Positions 18,292 to 28,293 of a stretch of 64,000 nt of DNA are shown here, piece by piece. Source of the stretch: Bradyrhizobium erythrophlei (GTDB lineage Bacteria > Pseudomonadota > Alphaproteobacteria > Rhizobiales > Xanthobacteraceae). The translations under genes were made by a program, and so were the position numbers. The stretch's first letter is position 1, and each line of letters begins with the position of its first letter. The notes under the pieces were generated by a model that saw nothing but the letters and a program-made list of their open reading frames with translations, ran no database searches and was not told the origin of the DNA. Location of the stretch: NCBI RefSeq assembly GCF_900129505.1, contig NZ_LT670818.1, positions 1,674,001-1,738,000 of the forward strand, written 5' to 3'.

Positions 18292-19149
18292 CTAGACCCC
18301 TTTGCCAGACATGAGACCTTGCGGCCGGAATTTGATGAAGACGATGGCGAGCACGAAAACCAGGATGTCCGCGGCGACCGGCGCCATGACCCAGGGAAGC
18401 GCGGCACTCAGCGTTCCGATCACGGCCGCGCCGGCGACGGGGCCGATGAACGACCCGACCCCGCCGACCATGACCGCGACGAAACCCTGGATCAGGAAGC
18501 GGATACCGAGATCGGCGAACAGGCTGAACACCGGTACCAGCAGGGCACCGGCTAGTCCCGCCAGCGCCGCGCCGAAAGCGAAGGTCGTGCCGTACATGGA
18601 AGCGGTGGAAATGCCCGACGCCCGCGCCAGCGCCGGATTCTCCAGCGTGGCCCGGATCCGCAGGCCAAAGCTGGTGCGCGACAGCAATAAATAGCAGCCG
18701 ACCATGACCAGGAGCGTGATGACGATGATGACAAAGCGCCACGCCGAGACGTGAACGCTGCCGAAGCCGATCGATCCGCCGACCGGTTCCGGCACCGACA
18801 GATAAAGCCCGCCGATCAGCCCGCGCACGCTCTCGCGAATGATCAGGCCGAGCGCGTAGGTCCCGAGCATGGCCACGATAGGCGCGGCGTAGAACCGCCT
18901 GATGATGAGCGCCTCGAGGATGAAGCCGAGCGCACCGACCAGAAACGGCGCGGCGACCATTCCGGTCCAGACCGGAACCCCGTGGCTGTAGGCCAGATAG
19001 GTGATATAGGCGCCGAGAAGAACGAACTCGCCCTGCGCGAAGTTGAAGATCCCCATCATACTGGCGATGATGCCGAGTCCCAGCACGACCAGAACGATGA
19101 TCGCGCCGAAACTCAGGATCTCGAAAGCCGCGACCAGAGCGTTAGCCAT
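18292..19149 (-). CDS. ABC transporter permease, UrtB/LivH type
   Basis: 285 residues, eight or so hydrophobic segments. The N-terminal MMGIFNFAQGEFVLLGAY stretch is the family hallmark. First transporter gene after the amidase, 36 bases downstream of it on the minus strand. Gene order amidase, permease, binding protein, permease, ATPase, ATPase is a complete importer. Confidence 0.92.
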   Translation of the reverse strand: MANALVAAFEILSFGAIIVLVVLGLGIIASMMGIFNFAQGEFVLLGAYITYLAYSHGVPVWTGMVAAPFLVGALGFILEALIIRRFYAAPIVAMLGTYALGLIIRESVRGLIGGLYLSVPEPVGGSIGFGSVHVSAWRFVIIVITLLVMVGCYLLLSRTSFGLRIRATLENPALARASGISTASMYGTTFAFGAALAGLAGALLVPVFSLFADLGIRFLIQGFVAVMVGGVGSFIGPVAGAAVIGTLSAALPWVMAPVAADILVFVLAIVFIKFRPQGLMSGKGV

Positions 19150-19185
19150 GTCCCGCGATCCCGCCAGGCTGCAAGAGCAACTGCC

Positions 19186-20703
19186 TCACATCTTTTTCCA
19201 GTCGCCGGATTGTTCAAAGGCGTGGGCGGCCCGGTAGATCGTCAATTCATCGAAGTGACGGCCGACCAGCATCAATCCTACCGGAAGGCCGTCGACCATG
19301 CCACACGGCAATGACATCGCCGGGTGATGGCTGATGTCGAAGGGCGTCGTGTTGCTGATCATCTCCAGCGCCCGGCTGACGTAATCCTCGCGGCTCGCAT
19401 CGGGCGCCGGCAGCGGCGTCGCCTTCATCGGTGTGGTCGGCAGCAGCAACAGATCGTAGCTCTCCAGGGCCTTGTCGTAGGCCGCCGTGAGCCGGCGCGA
19501 GATGTTGACGGCCTTGCCGTAGAAGCGCGGACCGAAGGAGTTGTTGATGTAGGTGCCGAGCATCAGGAACAGCTTGGTGGTTTCGGACAGCGAATCGGCC
19601 TGCCCGCGCCAGCCGCGGTGGAAATCCATCAGCGAGGTCGAATAGAGGTCGGACCGGCTCAATCCATAGCCGTCGCCGTACATCATGGTTTGCGTCATGC
19701 CTTCGGTGCCGATCGGCGTCCATATCGCCGGCCCGAGGTTATGCATCGGGATCGAGACGTCTTCGACCGTGGCGCCGAGGCTCTTCAATCGCTTCGCCGC
19801 CTCGCGCACGCTTTCATTCACCGCGCCCTCCGCGCCCGGCTGCTCAAAGCCTTCCTTCAGCATGCCGATCTTCAAGCCCTTGACGCCGCCGCCGAGCGCC
19901 TTGGTGTATTGCTCGACCTTTGGCGCCTTGATGCGCGGATCGTAGCCGTCGTCGCCGGCGAGCACTTCGAGCAGCAGTGCGTTGTCGGCGACGCTCGCGG
20001 TCATCGGCCCGGTATGATCGACGAAGACCTCGATCGGCATGACGCCGGTATAGGGCACGAGCCCCCAGGTCGGCTTCATGCCGTAGGTGCCGCAGAACGA
20101 CGACGGCATGCGGATCGAGCCGCCCTGGTCGCCGCCGATCGCCATGTCGACTTCGCCGAGTGCGACCACCACGCCGCTGCCGGACGACGATCCGCCGGCC
20201 GAATATCCCATCTTGTGCGGGTTATGGACCGGCCCCACCGCTCCCGTGTGGCTGCCGCCGGACATGCAGAAGGATTCGCAATGCACCTTGCCGGCGATCT
20301 CGGCACCGGCGTCGAGCATGCGCGTGACGATGGTGGCATCGAAATCGGGGACGTAACCTTCCAACGTCGACGAGCCGTTCATCATCGGCACGCCCGCCAG
20401 CATGATGTTGTCCTTCAGCGCAACGGTCTTGCCCTTGAGTTTGCCGCTCGCCGCGCCCTGGACGGTTGATTTGCGGTACCAGGCGTTGCGCGGATTGTCT
20501 TCCGGCGCCGGCCGGTAGCCCGGCGTCCGCGGATACTTCACCACCGGCACTTCGTCCGGCATCGCGGCGACGAGATTGTAGGCATCGACCGAGCCTTGCA
20601 TCAGGCCGCGGAACGAGACGACGTCTTCGTCCGTGAGCGACAGACCACATTGCGCGGCGACCGCGCGAAGTTGCATTGGGGTGGGAAGGACGACTGACAA
20701 CAT
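19186..20703 (-). CDS. Amidase (amidase-signature family)
   Basis: 505 residues from ATG at 20703 (MLSVVLPTPMQ). The Ser-cisSer-Lys machinery is visible: Lys97 in VALKDN, GGSSSGSG at 170-177, and the nucleophile Ser196 in GGDQGGSIRMP. The family hydrolyses amides to acid and ammonia; the exact substrate is unknown, but heading an operon with a urea/amide-type importer suggests small aliphatic or aryl amides taken up as a nitrogen source. An upstream extension of 40 codons was rejected for lack of similarity. It could also act on a formamide-like nitrile-degradation product. Confidence 0.92.
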   Translation of the reverse strand: MLSVVLPTPMQLRAVAAQCGLSLTDEDVVSFRGLMQGSVDAYNLVAAMPDEVPVVKYPRTPGYRPAPEDNPRNAWYRKSTVQGAASGKLKGKTVALKDNIMLAGVPMMNGSSTLEGYVPDFDATIVTRMLDAGAEIAGKVHCESFCMSGGSHTGAVGPVHNPHKMGYSAGGSSSGSGVVVALGEVDMAIGGDQGGSIRMPSSFCGTYGMKPTWGLVPYTGVMPIEVFVDHTGPMTASVADNALLLEVLAGDDGYDPRIKAPKVEQYTKALGGGVKGLKIGMLKEGFEQPGAEGAVNESVREAAKRLKSLGATVEDVSIPMHNLGPAIWTPIGTEGMTQTMMYGDGYGLSRSDLYSTSLMDFHRGWRGQADSLSETTKLFLMLGTYINNSFGPRFYGKAVNISRRLTAAYDKALESYDLLLLPTTPMKATPLPAPDASREDYVSRALEMISNTTPFDISHHPAMSLPCGMVDGLPVGLMLVGRHFDELTIYRAAHAFEQSGDWKKM

Positions 20704-20844
20704 GCTCTCCTGAAACGTGACCGCTGGCGCGAAGCCGCGCGCGTTCGTCTCCGCGGCCAACCTCGCGGAGGTATTACAGACGGAAATATTTTCCTTTTCA
20801 AGGATTATTTTGAAGCACGGCACCGGCCGGTCCGATTTCGGCGC

Positions 20845-22095
20845 TTAGAACGTCTGGAGCAGCTTGAAATCGAGTCCGTCGGCCTCGGCGAGATACATCG
20901 GCATCTCGGCCCCGCCGTTGCGAATGGTCACTGAACCTCGTGCGCCCGCGTAGACCATGTTGCGGGCCGCCGAGAGCAGCGGGCGCATTGTCAGCGATCC
21001 CGCGCGCTCGGCCGCCGCCTCCAGGAAACGCAGCCCTTCATAATTGGATTGACCGACCGATCCGATCGGCGGCGCGTTGATCCCGAACATGGCGCGATAG
21101 CGGCTCCGGAAATCATCGTTGGCCCGCGAGCCGACGCAGTTGAAATATCCCGATGCGCAAAACAGGTTCTCGGTATTGTCGGCGCCGATGCCGAGCAGAA
21201 CGGTCTCGTCCATGGCGCCGGCCAGCCGGAGCGTGGTTGCGGCAAGGCCGCATTCGCCGAACGCCCGGTTGAAGGTGATGCTGTCGGTCCCGATCAGGGA
21301 AATCAGCACGACATCGGGCTTCACCGCGCGGATACGCCCGAGATGGGCTTCGTGATTGTCCTCGCCGAGCGGCACGAACTCCTCGCCGACGACGACGCCG
21401 CCGGTGTCGGCGATGTATTTCTTGACGGAGCGGTGCGAGTGCCACGGCCAGACGTAGTCGCTGCCGATCAGATACCAGCGCGACGCCTTCTTGACGTCGG
21501 CGAGCCAGTTGATCGCGGGCCGGCTCTGCGCGCGCGGCGTCTCGCCGATCGCCATCACACCCGGCGTGCGTTCGCCGCCCTCGTAAACCGGCGTGTAGAT
21601 GTAGGGGACGCGGTTGCGGGTGACTTTTCGCAGCGCGACCCGGACGGCGCTGATATGCGAACCCATCAGCACGTCGACTTCGTCGTATGCGATGGCTTCA
21701 GCCGCGCGCTGCGTGACCTGCTCGATCGGACCGCCCGCATCGTACATCGAAAGCTCGATCTCGCGTCCGAGAATGCCGCCGCGCTTGTTGATCTCGGACA
21801 CCGCCAGCAGGACGCTGTTGGTGGAAGCCGGCCCCCAGATCCCCGGCGAGCCCGAAAAGGTCAGGAAATTGCCGACCCGCAACTTGTTTTGCGCGCCGCC
21901 GCGCTTGGAGCCGGTATCGATCGGACACAGGGAAGGATTGGTCGCTGTCGCCGACAGGCTCCTGAACAGCACGTGCGGCGGAATGGTGTGTCCGCCATGA
22001 CCCCCTACGTCCGCTGCTGAGAGCACACCAACTCCTTCTCTCGCGCCATTCCAGCATGCAACGCTTCGCTGCGTCGTCGCCGGTGTCCACCCCAT
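20845..22095 (-). CDS. AmiC-like periplasmic-binding-fold protein without an obvious signal peptide
   Basis: 416 residues if translation begins at ATG 22095; the recognisable domain begins only near residue 72 (KLRVGNFLTFSG), so an internal GTG/TTG start is possible. Features shared with Pseudomonas AmiC, the cytoplasmic amide sensor: a YEGGERTP segment, an IGSDYVWP segment and the general UrtA/AmiC fold. No hydrophobic export signal or lipobox is seen. It may be an amide sensor or a second binding protein whose start is misread. It is 141 bases upstream of the amidase on the same strand and divergent from a MarR regulator. Confidence 0.8.
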   Translation of the reverse strand: MGWTPATTQRSVACWNGAREGVGVLSAADVGGHGGHTIPPHVLFRSLSATATNPSLCPIDTGSKRGGAQNKLRVGNFLTFSGSPGIWGPASTNSVLLAVSEINKRGGILGREIELSMYDAGGPIEQVTQRAAEAIAYDEVDVLMGSHISAVRVALRKVTRNRVPYIYTPVYEGGERTPGVMAIGETPRAQSRPAINWLADVKKASRWYLIGSDYVWPWHSHRSVKKYIADTGGVVVGEEFVPLGEDNHEAHLGRIRAVKPDVVLISLIGTDSITFNRAFGECGLAATTLRLAGAMDETVLLGIGADNTENLFCASGYFNCVGSRANDDFRSRYRAMFGINAPPIGSVGQSNYEGLRFLEAAAERAGSLTMRPLLSAARNMVYAGARGSVTIRNGGAEMPMYLAEADGLDFKLLQTF

Positions 22096-22120
22096 GCGAC
22101 AAATATCCTATTTGAAAATA

Positions 22121-22140
22121 TTGAATATTCAACAATTGAA
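22121..22140. promoter_or_regulatory. Palindromic operator candidate between AmiC-like gene and marR
   Basis: Perfect 12-base palindrome TTGAATATTCAA (22121-22132), continuing into TTCAA-N3-TTGAA (22128-22140). It is an AT-rich island in a GC-rich genome inside a 110-base divergent promoter region. Size and symmetry suit a winged-helix MarR dimer. Confidence 0.6.
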
Positions 22141-22205
22141 GTGCATATAGATCGTGCAGAAATTGCCGGACATTCGCTCAATAGGGTCGAACAAAGTCGT
22201 CAGCC

Positions 22206-22649
22206 GTGGCCAAACCGCCCAGTCAAAACTCCCCCATCACCGAACATCTCGCCTACCTGCTCGCCCAGGCCAACCGGGAAATCAACCGGCAGCTTGAATC
22301 GCGGCTGAGCCAGGAGGGTGTTCCGGTCGAGCAATGGCGCATCCTGAAAGTTCTTTCGGACGGCAACGGCCATTCGATGGGTGAGCTCGCCGATGCGGTG
22401 CTGCTGAACCACCCCACGCTGACCAAGATGATCGACCGGATGATTTCAGATGCCCTGGTGTATCGCGTGCAGGATCCCGATGACCGGCGCAAGGTGCTGA
22501 TGTTCAGCTCCGACCGCGGCAGGATCCTGTGCAAGCGGCTGAACTCGCTGGCGATGAGTCAGGAGGCGCATATCGTGGAGAATTACGGCGACAAGTCCAC
22601 CAGCGAACTCAAGCGCCTGCTCGAGAGCCTGATCGACAGTTCGAGCTGA
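22206..22649 (+). CDS. MarR family transcriptional regulator
   Basis: 147 residues from GTG at 22206. Winged helix-turn-helix: recognition helix NHPTLTKMIDRMI and wing DPDDRRKV, flanked by dimerisation helices. Divergently oriented from the AmiC-like/amidase/transporter genes, with a palindromic AT-rich site in between, so it most likely represses that cluster and itself until an amide or its product accumulates. That regulatory role is inferred from position. It converges with secA. Confidence 0.9.
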   Translation: MAKPPSQNSPITEHLAYLLAQANREINRQLESRLSQEGVPVEQWRILKVLSDGNGHSMGELADAVLLNHPTLTKMIDRMISDALVYRVQDPDDRRKVLMFSSDRGRILCKRLNSLAMSQEAHIVENYGDKSTSELKRLLESLIDSSS

Positions 22650-22712
22650 TTGAAGAAGCCGGCTCGCCGCGCCGACGAACCCAAGCACCTGACGAACGTC
22701 GTGGCCATCAAC

Positions 22713-22730
22713 GCTGCGCGACCGCGCAGC
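22713..22730. terminator. GC hairpin between convergent marR and secA
   Basis: GCTGCGCG (22713-22720) and CGCGCAGC (22723-22730) are perfect inverted arms with two bases between. No T tract follows on either strand, so it is a weak candidate for intrinsic termination and might instead help Rho-dependent ends. Confidence 0.35.
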
Positions 22731-22736
22731 GCTACT

Positions 22737-25571
22737 TCACGCGTACCTGCCGTGGCAGTGCTTGTACTTCTTGCCCGAGCCGCAGGGGCAGTCCTCGTTG
22801 CGGCCGACCTTGCCCCAGCTCGCCGGGTTCTTGGGATCGCGGCCAGCGGCGGCCGCGGGCACCAGCGACGCGCCGGCAAACGCCAGCTCGTCTTCGCCGG
22901 TGTTCGGATCGAACTTGTGGGCTTCCATCGCCGGCAATGCCGGCCGCTGTTCCTCCGGCGGCACGATCTCGACGCGCATCAATTGCGCCGTCACCGCCTC
23001 GCGCAGATGCGCGATCATCGCCTCGAACAGGCTGAAGGCTTCCGACTTGTATTCCTGCAGCGGATCGCGCTGGCCGTAGCCGCGCAGGCCGATCACCTGG
23101 CGCAGATGGTCGAGCATCACCAGATGCTCGCGCCAGAGGTGATCAAGCGTCTGTAACAGGATGGTCTTCTCGACGTAGCGCATCACGTCGGGACCCCACT
23201 GCGCCACCTTGGCCGCCATGTGCTCGTCGACCTTCTGCTCGACGCGCGACAGCAGTTCCTCGTCGGCGATGCCCTCTACCTTGGCCCATTCGTCGACCGG
23301 CAGGTCGATGTCGAGCACGCGCTTCAATTCTTCCTTCAGGCCGGCGACGTCCCATTGCTCGGCATAGGCGTGTTCAGGCACGTGCTTGGTGACGACGTCC
23401 TCGACGAAGGCGTGGCGCATGTCGGCGACCGTCTCGGCGACGCTTTCGTCCTTCATCAGGTCGATGCGCTGGTCGAAGATCACCTTGCGCTGGTCGTTCT
23501 GGACGTTGTCGAACTTCAGCAAATTCTTGCGGATGTCGAAGTTGCGGGCCTCGACCTTCTGCTGCGCCTTTTCCAGCGCCTTGTTGATCCAGGGATGGAT
23601 GATGGCTTCGCCCTCCTTGAGGCCGAGCCGCGTCAGCATGGTATCGAGCCGGTCGGAGCCGAAGATCCGCATCAGATCGTCTTCCAGCGACAGGAAGAAT
23701 TTCGAACGCCCGGGGTCGCCCTGCCGGCCGGAGCGGCCGCGCAGCTGGTTGTCGATGCGGCGGGATTCGTGGCGTTCGGAGCCCATGATGTAGAGCCCGC
23801 CCGGCTTGGTCACGGTCTTGACGGGCTTGGAACCCTTGGCGGGCTCGATCTCGACGACCTCTTCGGCCTTCAGCACGATGTCGCGGAAACGTTCGACGTC
23901 GGCCTTGATGCGCTCGATCTTGGCGGCCTTCTCGGCTTCGTCGGTAATTCCGGCAGTCTCGTGCAGGATCCGCATTTCCAGCGAACCGCCGAGCTTGATG
24001 TCGGTACCGCGGCCGGCCATGTTGGTCGCGATCGTGATCGCGCCAGGCACGCCGGCCTCGGCCACGATATAGGCTTCCTGCTCGTGGAAGCGCGCGTTCA
24101 GGACCGCGAACAGCTTTGCCGGCTTGCCGGCGCGGGCAGCCGCATACAGCTTCTCCATCGCGTTTTCATTGCCGAAATCAATCTGCTTGTATCCGTGGCT
24201 CTTGAGGTAATCGGCCAGCACCTCGGATTTCTCGATCGAGGCGGTGCCGACCAGCACCGGCTGCAGCCGCGCATTGGCGCGCTCGACTTCGGCGAGGATG
24301 GCGGCGTATTTCTCGGTCTGGGTGCGATAGACCTCGTCGTCTTCGTCGAGGCGCGCCACCGGCACGTTGGTCGGGATTTCCACGACCTCGAGCTTGTAGA
24401 TGTCGAATAGTTCGTCGGCTTCGGTCAGCGCCGTGCCGGTCATGCCGGCGAGCTTCTCGTACATCCGGAAATAGTTCTGGAAGGTGATCGAGGCCAGGGT
24501 CTGGTTTTCCGGCTGGACCTGGACGTGTTCCTTGGCTTCCAGCGCCTGGTGCAGGCCTTCGGAATAGCGCCGGCCCTGCATCATGCGGCCGGTGAACTCG
24601 TCGATGATCACGACCTCGTCGTCGCGGACGATGTAATCCTTGTCGCGCGTGAACAGCGTGTGCGCGCGCAGCGCCTGGTTGACGTGGTGCACGACCGAGA
24701 CGTTCTCGACGTCGTAGAGCGACTCGCCCTTGAGTTGGCCGGCGTCGCGCAACAGGTTCTCGAGCTTTTCCATGCCCGCTTCGGTCAGCGTCACCGTGCG
24801 CTGCTTCTCGTCGACGTCGTAGTCGGACTTGTCGAGCTGGGGGAAGAAGGTGTCGATGGTGTTGTAGAAATCCGAGCGGTCGTCGAGCGGACCGGAGATG
24901 ATCAGCGGCGTGCGCGCCTCGTCGATCAGGATCGAGTCGACTTCGTCGACGATGGCGTAGAAATGCCCGCGCTGGACCATGTCCTCCAGCCGGTACTTCA
25001 TGTTATCGCGCAGATAGTCGAAGCCGTATTCGTTGTTGGTGCCGTAGGTGATGTCGCACGCGTAAGCTTCCTTGCGCTCGGCATCGTCCAGCCCATGCAC
25101 GATGACGCCGACGGTGAGGCCGAGGAAGTTGTAGATCTGGCCCATCCATTCGGAGTCGCGGCGGGCGAGGTAATCGTTGACGGTGACGACGTGGACGCCC
25201 TTGCCGGCCAGCGCGTTGAGATAGACCGCGAGGGTTGCCACCAGCGTCTTGCCTTCGCCGGTCTTCATCTCGGCGATGTCGCCCTCATGCAGCACCATGC
25301 CGCCGATCAGCTGGACGTCGAAATGGCGCTGGCCGAGGGTGCGCTTGGCCGCCTCGCGCACGGTGGCGAAGGCCGGAACCAGGATGTCGTCGAGCGTCTT
25401 GCCGTCGGCGAGCTGCTGGCGGAATTCGGCGGTGCGCGCCTTCAGCGCGTCGTCCGAAAGCGCCGAAATCTCGGGCTCCAGCGCGTTGATGGCGTCGACG
25501 CGGGACTGGTATCCCTTGACCCGCCGGTCATTGGCGGAGCCGAAAAACTTGCGGGCGAGCGCGCCGATCAT
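22737..25571 (-). CDS. secA: Protein translocase ATPase SecA
   Basis: 944 residues, full length. Walker A MKTGEGKT at 102-109, Walker B-like [12 protein letters not shown], helicase motif with [10 protein letters not shown], and a C-terminal zinc-binding [14 protein letters not shown] that contacts SecB. Drives preproteins through SecYEG at the inner membrane. It is divergent from a parvulin gene, an arrangement that fits a shared secretion/folding theme. Confidence 0.98.
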   Translation of the reverse strand: MIGALARKFFGSANDRRVKGYQSRVDAINALEPEISALSDDALKARTAEFRQQLADGKTLDDILVPAFATVREAAKRTLGQRHFDVQLIGGMVLHEGDIAEMKTGEGKTLVATLAVYLNALAGKGVHVVTVNDYLARRDSEWMGQIYNFLGLTVGVIVHGLDDAERKEAYACDITYGTNNEYGFDYLRDNMKYRLEDMVQRGHFYAIVDEVDSILIDEARTPLIISGPLDDRSDFYNTIDTFFPQLDKSDYDVDEKQRTVTLTEAGMEKLENLLRDAGQLKGESLYDVENVSVVHHVNQALRAHTLFTRDKDYIVRDDEVVIIDEFTGRMMQGRRYSEGLHQALEAKEHVQVQPENQTLASITFQNYFRMYEKLAGMTGTALTEADELFDIYKLEVVEIPTNVPVARLDEDDEVYRTQTEKYAAILAEVERANARLQPVLVGTASIEKSEVLADYLKSHGYKQIDFGNENAMEKLYAAARAGKPAKLFAVLNARFHEQEAYIVAEAGVPGAITIATNMAGRGTDIKLGGSLEMRILHETAGITDEAEKAAKIERIKADVERFRDIVLKAEEVVEIEPAKGSKPVKTVTKPGGLYIMGSERHESRRIDNQLRGRSGRQGDPGRSKFFLSLEDDLMRIFGSDRLDTMLTRLGLKEGEAIIHPWINKALEKAQQKVEARNFDIRKNLLKFDNVQNDQRKVIFDQRIDLMKDESVAETVADMRHAFVEDVVTKHVPEHAYAEQWDVAGLKEELKRVLDIDLPVDEWAKVEGIADEELLSRVEQKVDEHMAAKVAQWGPDVMRYVEKTILLQTLDHLWREHLVMLDHLRQVIGLRGYGQRDPLQEYKSEAFSLFEAMIAHLREAVTAQLMRVEIVPPEEQRPALPAMEAHKFDPNTGEDELAFAGASLVPAAAAGRDPKNPASWGKVGRNEDCPCGSGKKYKHCHGRYA

Positions 25572-25910
25572 GCCAAATTCCTGTTTTCGCGGTTCGGCAA
25601 AGCTGCCATGACGTTTTCCACCCGTTTGCCTATCAACTCATCGTGACGCATTGCAGCGCTGGCCCCGGTCCGGGTGCATCCGCCAGATGAGTGGGAATTC
25701 AGCAATCCCAGGTTCAACGGCCAAAAACGCAAGCGAAATAAGCGTGATCGCCATTGACTTGGGTCCGGCAGAGATATGGCCGGGTCAGAGGGTTGTCAAC
25801 GGCGCGAAGCCGTCAAGGAATTCATCATTTTGACAGACTTTTCGCGTTGCCAAGGCTTGGCGATTGGGCGACTGTCCCGCCGCCCCAAACAAGCCCAATA
25901 AGGATTTTCC
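25572..25910. other. Divergent promoter region secA / parvulin
   Basis: 339 bases. A TTGACA at 25830-25835 and a TTGACT at about 25755 could be -35 boxes for the rightward gene; neither has a convincing -10. AAGGA lies about eight bases before the parvulin start. No gene is seen. Confidence 0.45.
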
Positions 25911-26837
25911 ATGACCACTTCGTTCCCGGCAACGAAAACCGGCGTACGCCTCGGCCTCGCCTCAGCCGCCCTGACGGGCGCTCTTGCCATGGCCCTGCTA
26001 GCGGGCCTCCCTGCACGGGCCGACGACGCCAATCCGGTACTCGCAAAGGTTAACGGTTCGGAGATCCGCCAGAGCGACGTGACGCTCGCCGAGGAGGAAC
26101 TCGGGCCGAGCCTCGCCCAGATGGATCCCTCCACCAAGAAGGACAACGTCCTGTCGTTCCTGATCGACATGAAAATCGTCGCCAAGGCCGCCGAGGACAA
26201 GAAGATCGAAAACAACGAGGACTTCAAGAAGCGGCTGGCCTTTACGCGAAACCGGCTCCTGATGGACAGCCTGCTGGCGAGCGAAGGCAAGGCGGCGACC
26301 ACCGACGATGCCATGAAGAAGGTCTATGAGGACGCCTCCAAGCAGATCTCGGGCGAGCAGGAAGTCCACGCCCGCCACATCCTGGTCGAGACCGAGGATG
26401 AGGCCAAGGCGGTCGAGGACGAGCTCAAGAAGGGCGCCGATTTCGCCGAACTCGCCAAGAAGAAGTCCAAGGATCCCGGCGCATCCGACGGCGGCGATCT
26501 CGGCTTCTTCACCAAGGACCAGATGGTGCCGGAATTCTCCGCCGTCGCCTTCTCGCTGGAGCCGGGCAAGATCTCCGATCCCGTGAAGTCGCAGTTCGGC
26601 TGGCACGTCATCAAGGTCGAGGAAAAGCGCAACCGCAAGGCGCCTGATTTTGACCAGGTCAAGGGCCAGATCGAGACCTATGTGACGCGCAAGGCGCAGG
26701 CCGACTACGTGGCGAAGCTGCGCGAGGGCGCCAAGGTCGAGCGCATGGACCAGGCCGCCGCCGATCCGGCGAAGGCCGACGCCAAGCCGGACCCGGCCAA
26801 GCCCGCCGACTCCAAGATGGCGCCGGCGAAGAAGTAA
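25911..26837 (+). CDS. Exported peptidylprolyl isomerase, parvulin/PrsA-SurA type
   Basis: 308 residues. Signal peptide to about residue 36 (LPARA-DD). An N-terminal chaperone helix region is followed by one rotamase domain (about 145-245) with ARHILVETEDEA, DGGDLGFF and GWHVIKVEE, the standard PpiC motifs. The C-terminus is a Lys/Pro/Ala-rich tail. It probably assists folding of secreted or outer-membrane proteins. Confidence 0.92.
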   Translation: MTTSFPATKTGVRLGLASAALTGALAMALLAGLPARADDANPVLAKVNGSEIRQSDVTLAEEELGPSLAQMDPSTKKDNVLSFLIDMKIVAKAAEDKKIENNEDFKKRLAFTRNRLLMDSLLASEGKAATTDDAMKKVYEDASKQISGEQEVHARHILVETEDEAKAVEDELKKGADFAELAKKKSKDPGASDGGDLGFFTKDQMVPEFSAVAFSLEPGKISDPVKSQFGWHVIKVEEKRNRKAPDFDQVKGQIETYVTRKAQADYVAKLREGAKVERMDQAAADPAKADAKPDPAKPADSKMAPAKK

Positions 26838-26878
26838 AAATTCGCTGTCACTTCTTCGAAGCAAATAGTAATTACCAA

Positions 26879-26998
26879 CGTCATGGCCGGGCCAAAGTGC
26901 GAAGCGCGTCTTCGCACTAGATGTCCCGGCCATCTACGTCTTGAAGCCTCGTTCGGAGAGACAGGACGTGGATGGCCGGGAAGAGTGCGGCCATGACG
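26879..26998. repeat. Palindromic repeat, GTCATGGCCG type, with nested hairpin
   Basis: Outer arms CGTCATGGCCG (26879-26889) and CGGCCATGACG (26988-26998) are perfect. Inside is a nine-base hairpin AGTGCGAAG/CTTCGCACT (26896-26904 / 26910-26918). Lies between the parvulin gene and argJ. Same family at 46,618-46,703. Confidence 0.85.
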
Positions 26999-27033
26999 AT
27001 CTATTTCAGCTTGTCGTTTTTCGGAATTTATCC

Positions 27034-28275
27034 ATGTCCTCAGCCGTCTCCCCGCTCGCCCCGACCGATGTCCCCGAGATGCCCGCGATTGCCGGCGTCA
27101 AGCTTGCCACGGCCGCCGCGGGTATCCGCTACCAGGGCCGCACCGACGTGCTGCTGGCGGTGCTGGACAAGGGGACGGCGGTCGCCGGCGTCTTCACCCA
27201 ATCGAAATGCCCGTCGGCACCGGTCGAGTGGTGCCGCGCCAAGCTCGCCAAGGGGCAAGCCCGCGCGCTGGTGGTCAATTCCGGTAACGCCAATGCCTTC
27301 ACCGGCAAGACCGGGCGGCAGGCGACAACGCTGACGGCCAGCATTGCCGCCAAGGCGCTCGGCTGCAGCCCCCATGAGGTGTTTCTCGCCTCCACCGGCG
27401 TGATCGGCGAGCCGCTCGACGCCACCAAGTTCAACGGCGTGCTGGGCACGCTGGCGGAGCAGGCCATCCCGGGTGAATGGATGAACGCGGCGAAGGCGAT
27501 CATGACCACCGACACCTTTCCGAAGGTCGCGACTGCGACCGTGAAGCTCGGCAAGGCCAGCGTCACGATCAGCGGCATGGCCAAGGGCGCCGGCATGATC
27601 GCGCCCGACATGGCGACCATGCTGGCCTTCGTGTTCACCGACGCGCCGATCTCGGCCGGCGCGCTGCAATCGCTCCTGAAAAGCGGGGTCGAAGACACGT
27701 TCAACGCCGTCACCATCGACGGCGACACCTCGACCTCGGATACGCTGCTCGCCTTCGCCACCGGCGCCGCGGCGGCCGACGGCGCGCCGAAAATCAGCCG
27801 CGCCAGCGACCCCCGCCTGAAGGCATTTACAAAGGCCTTCCGCGCCGTGCTCGCCGATCTGTCCGAGCAGGTGGCGCGCGACGGCGAAGGCGCGCGCAAG
27901 CTGGTCGAGATCATCGTCGAGGGCGCGGTGTCCAAAACCTCCGCGCGCAGGATCGCGATGTCGGTAGCGAATTCGCCGCTGGTGAAAACCGCGATCGCCG
28001 GCGAGGACGCCAATTGGGGCCGCGTGGTGATGGCGGTCGGCAAGGCCGGCGAGCCCGCCAACCGCGACAAGCTCTCGATCTCGTTCAACGGCATCCGCGT
28101 CGCCAAGAGCGGAGCGCGCGACCCGTCCTATGACGAGACGCAGGTTTCGGAGGCGATGAAGAATCCGAAGATCCAGATCAGGATCGCGCTCGGCCTCGGC
28201 AAGGGCCGCGACCGCGTGCTCACCTGTGACCTCACCAAGGAATATGTCGCGATCAACGGCGACTACCGGTCATGA
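27034..28275 (+). CDS. argJ: Bifunctional glutamate N-acetyltransferase / amino-acid N-acetyltransferase
   Basis: 413 residues from ATG at 27034 ([10 protein letters not shown]). Transfers acetyl between N-acetylornithine and glutamate in the cyclic arginine pathway. The precursor cleaves itself at the [14 protein letters not shown] site, exposing the catalytic threonine of the beta chain; this motif is intact. An in-frame extension upstream runs through repeat sequence and was excluded. mutT follows 18 bases later, as in many alphaproteobacteria. Confidence 0.96.
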   Translation: MSSAVSPLAPTDVPEMPAIAGVKLATAAAGIRYQGRTDVLLAVLDKGTAVAGVFTQSKCPSAPVEWCRAKLAKGQARALVVNSGNANAFTGKTGRQATTLTASIAAKALGCSPHEVFLASTGVIGEPLDATKFNGVLGTLAEQAIPGEWMNAAKAIMTTDTFPKVATATVKLGKASVTISGMAKGAGMIAPDMATMLAFVFTDAPISAGALQSLLKSGVEDTFNAVTIDGDTSTSDTLLAFATGAAAADGAPKISRASDPRLKAFTKAFRAVLADLSEQVARDGEGARKLVEIIVEGAVSKTSARRIAMSVANSPLVKTAIAGEDANWGRVVMAVGKAGEPANRDKLSISFNGIRVAKSGARDPSYDETQVSEAMKNPKIQIRIALGLGKGRDRVLTCDLTKEYVAINGDYRS

Positions 28276-28293
28276 ACCAACCTTCCGCAGCGC

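Noticed and set aside
15715..18314. Two long plus-strand frames opposite the ABC transporter operon
   Set aside because: They lie antisense to permease and binding-protein genes with clear family motifs and show only shadow composition.
23220..24410. Plus-strand reading frame (396 codons) opposite secA
   Set aside because: Shadow of secA; no recognisable domain.
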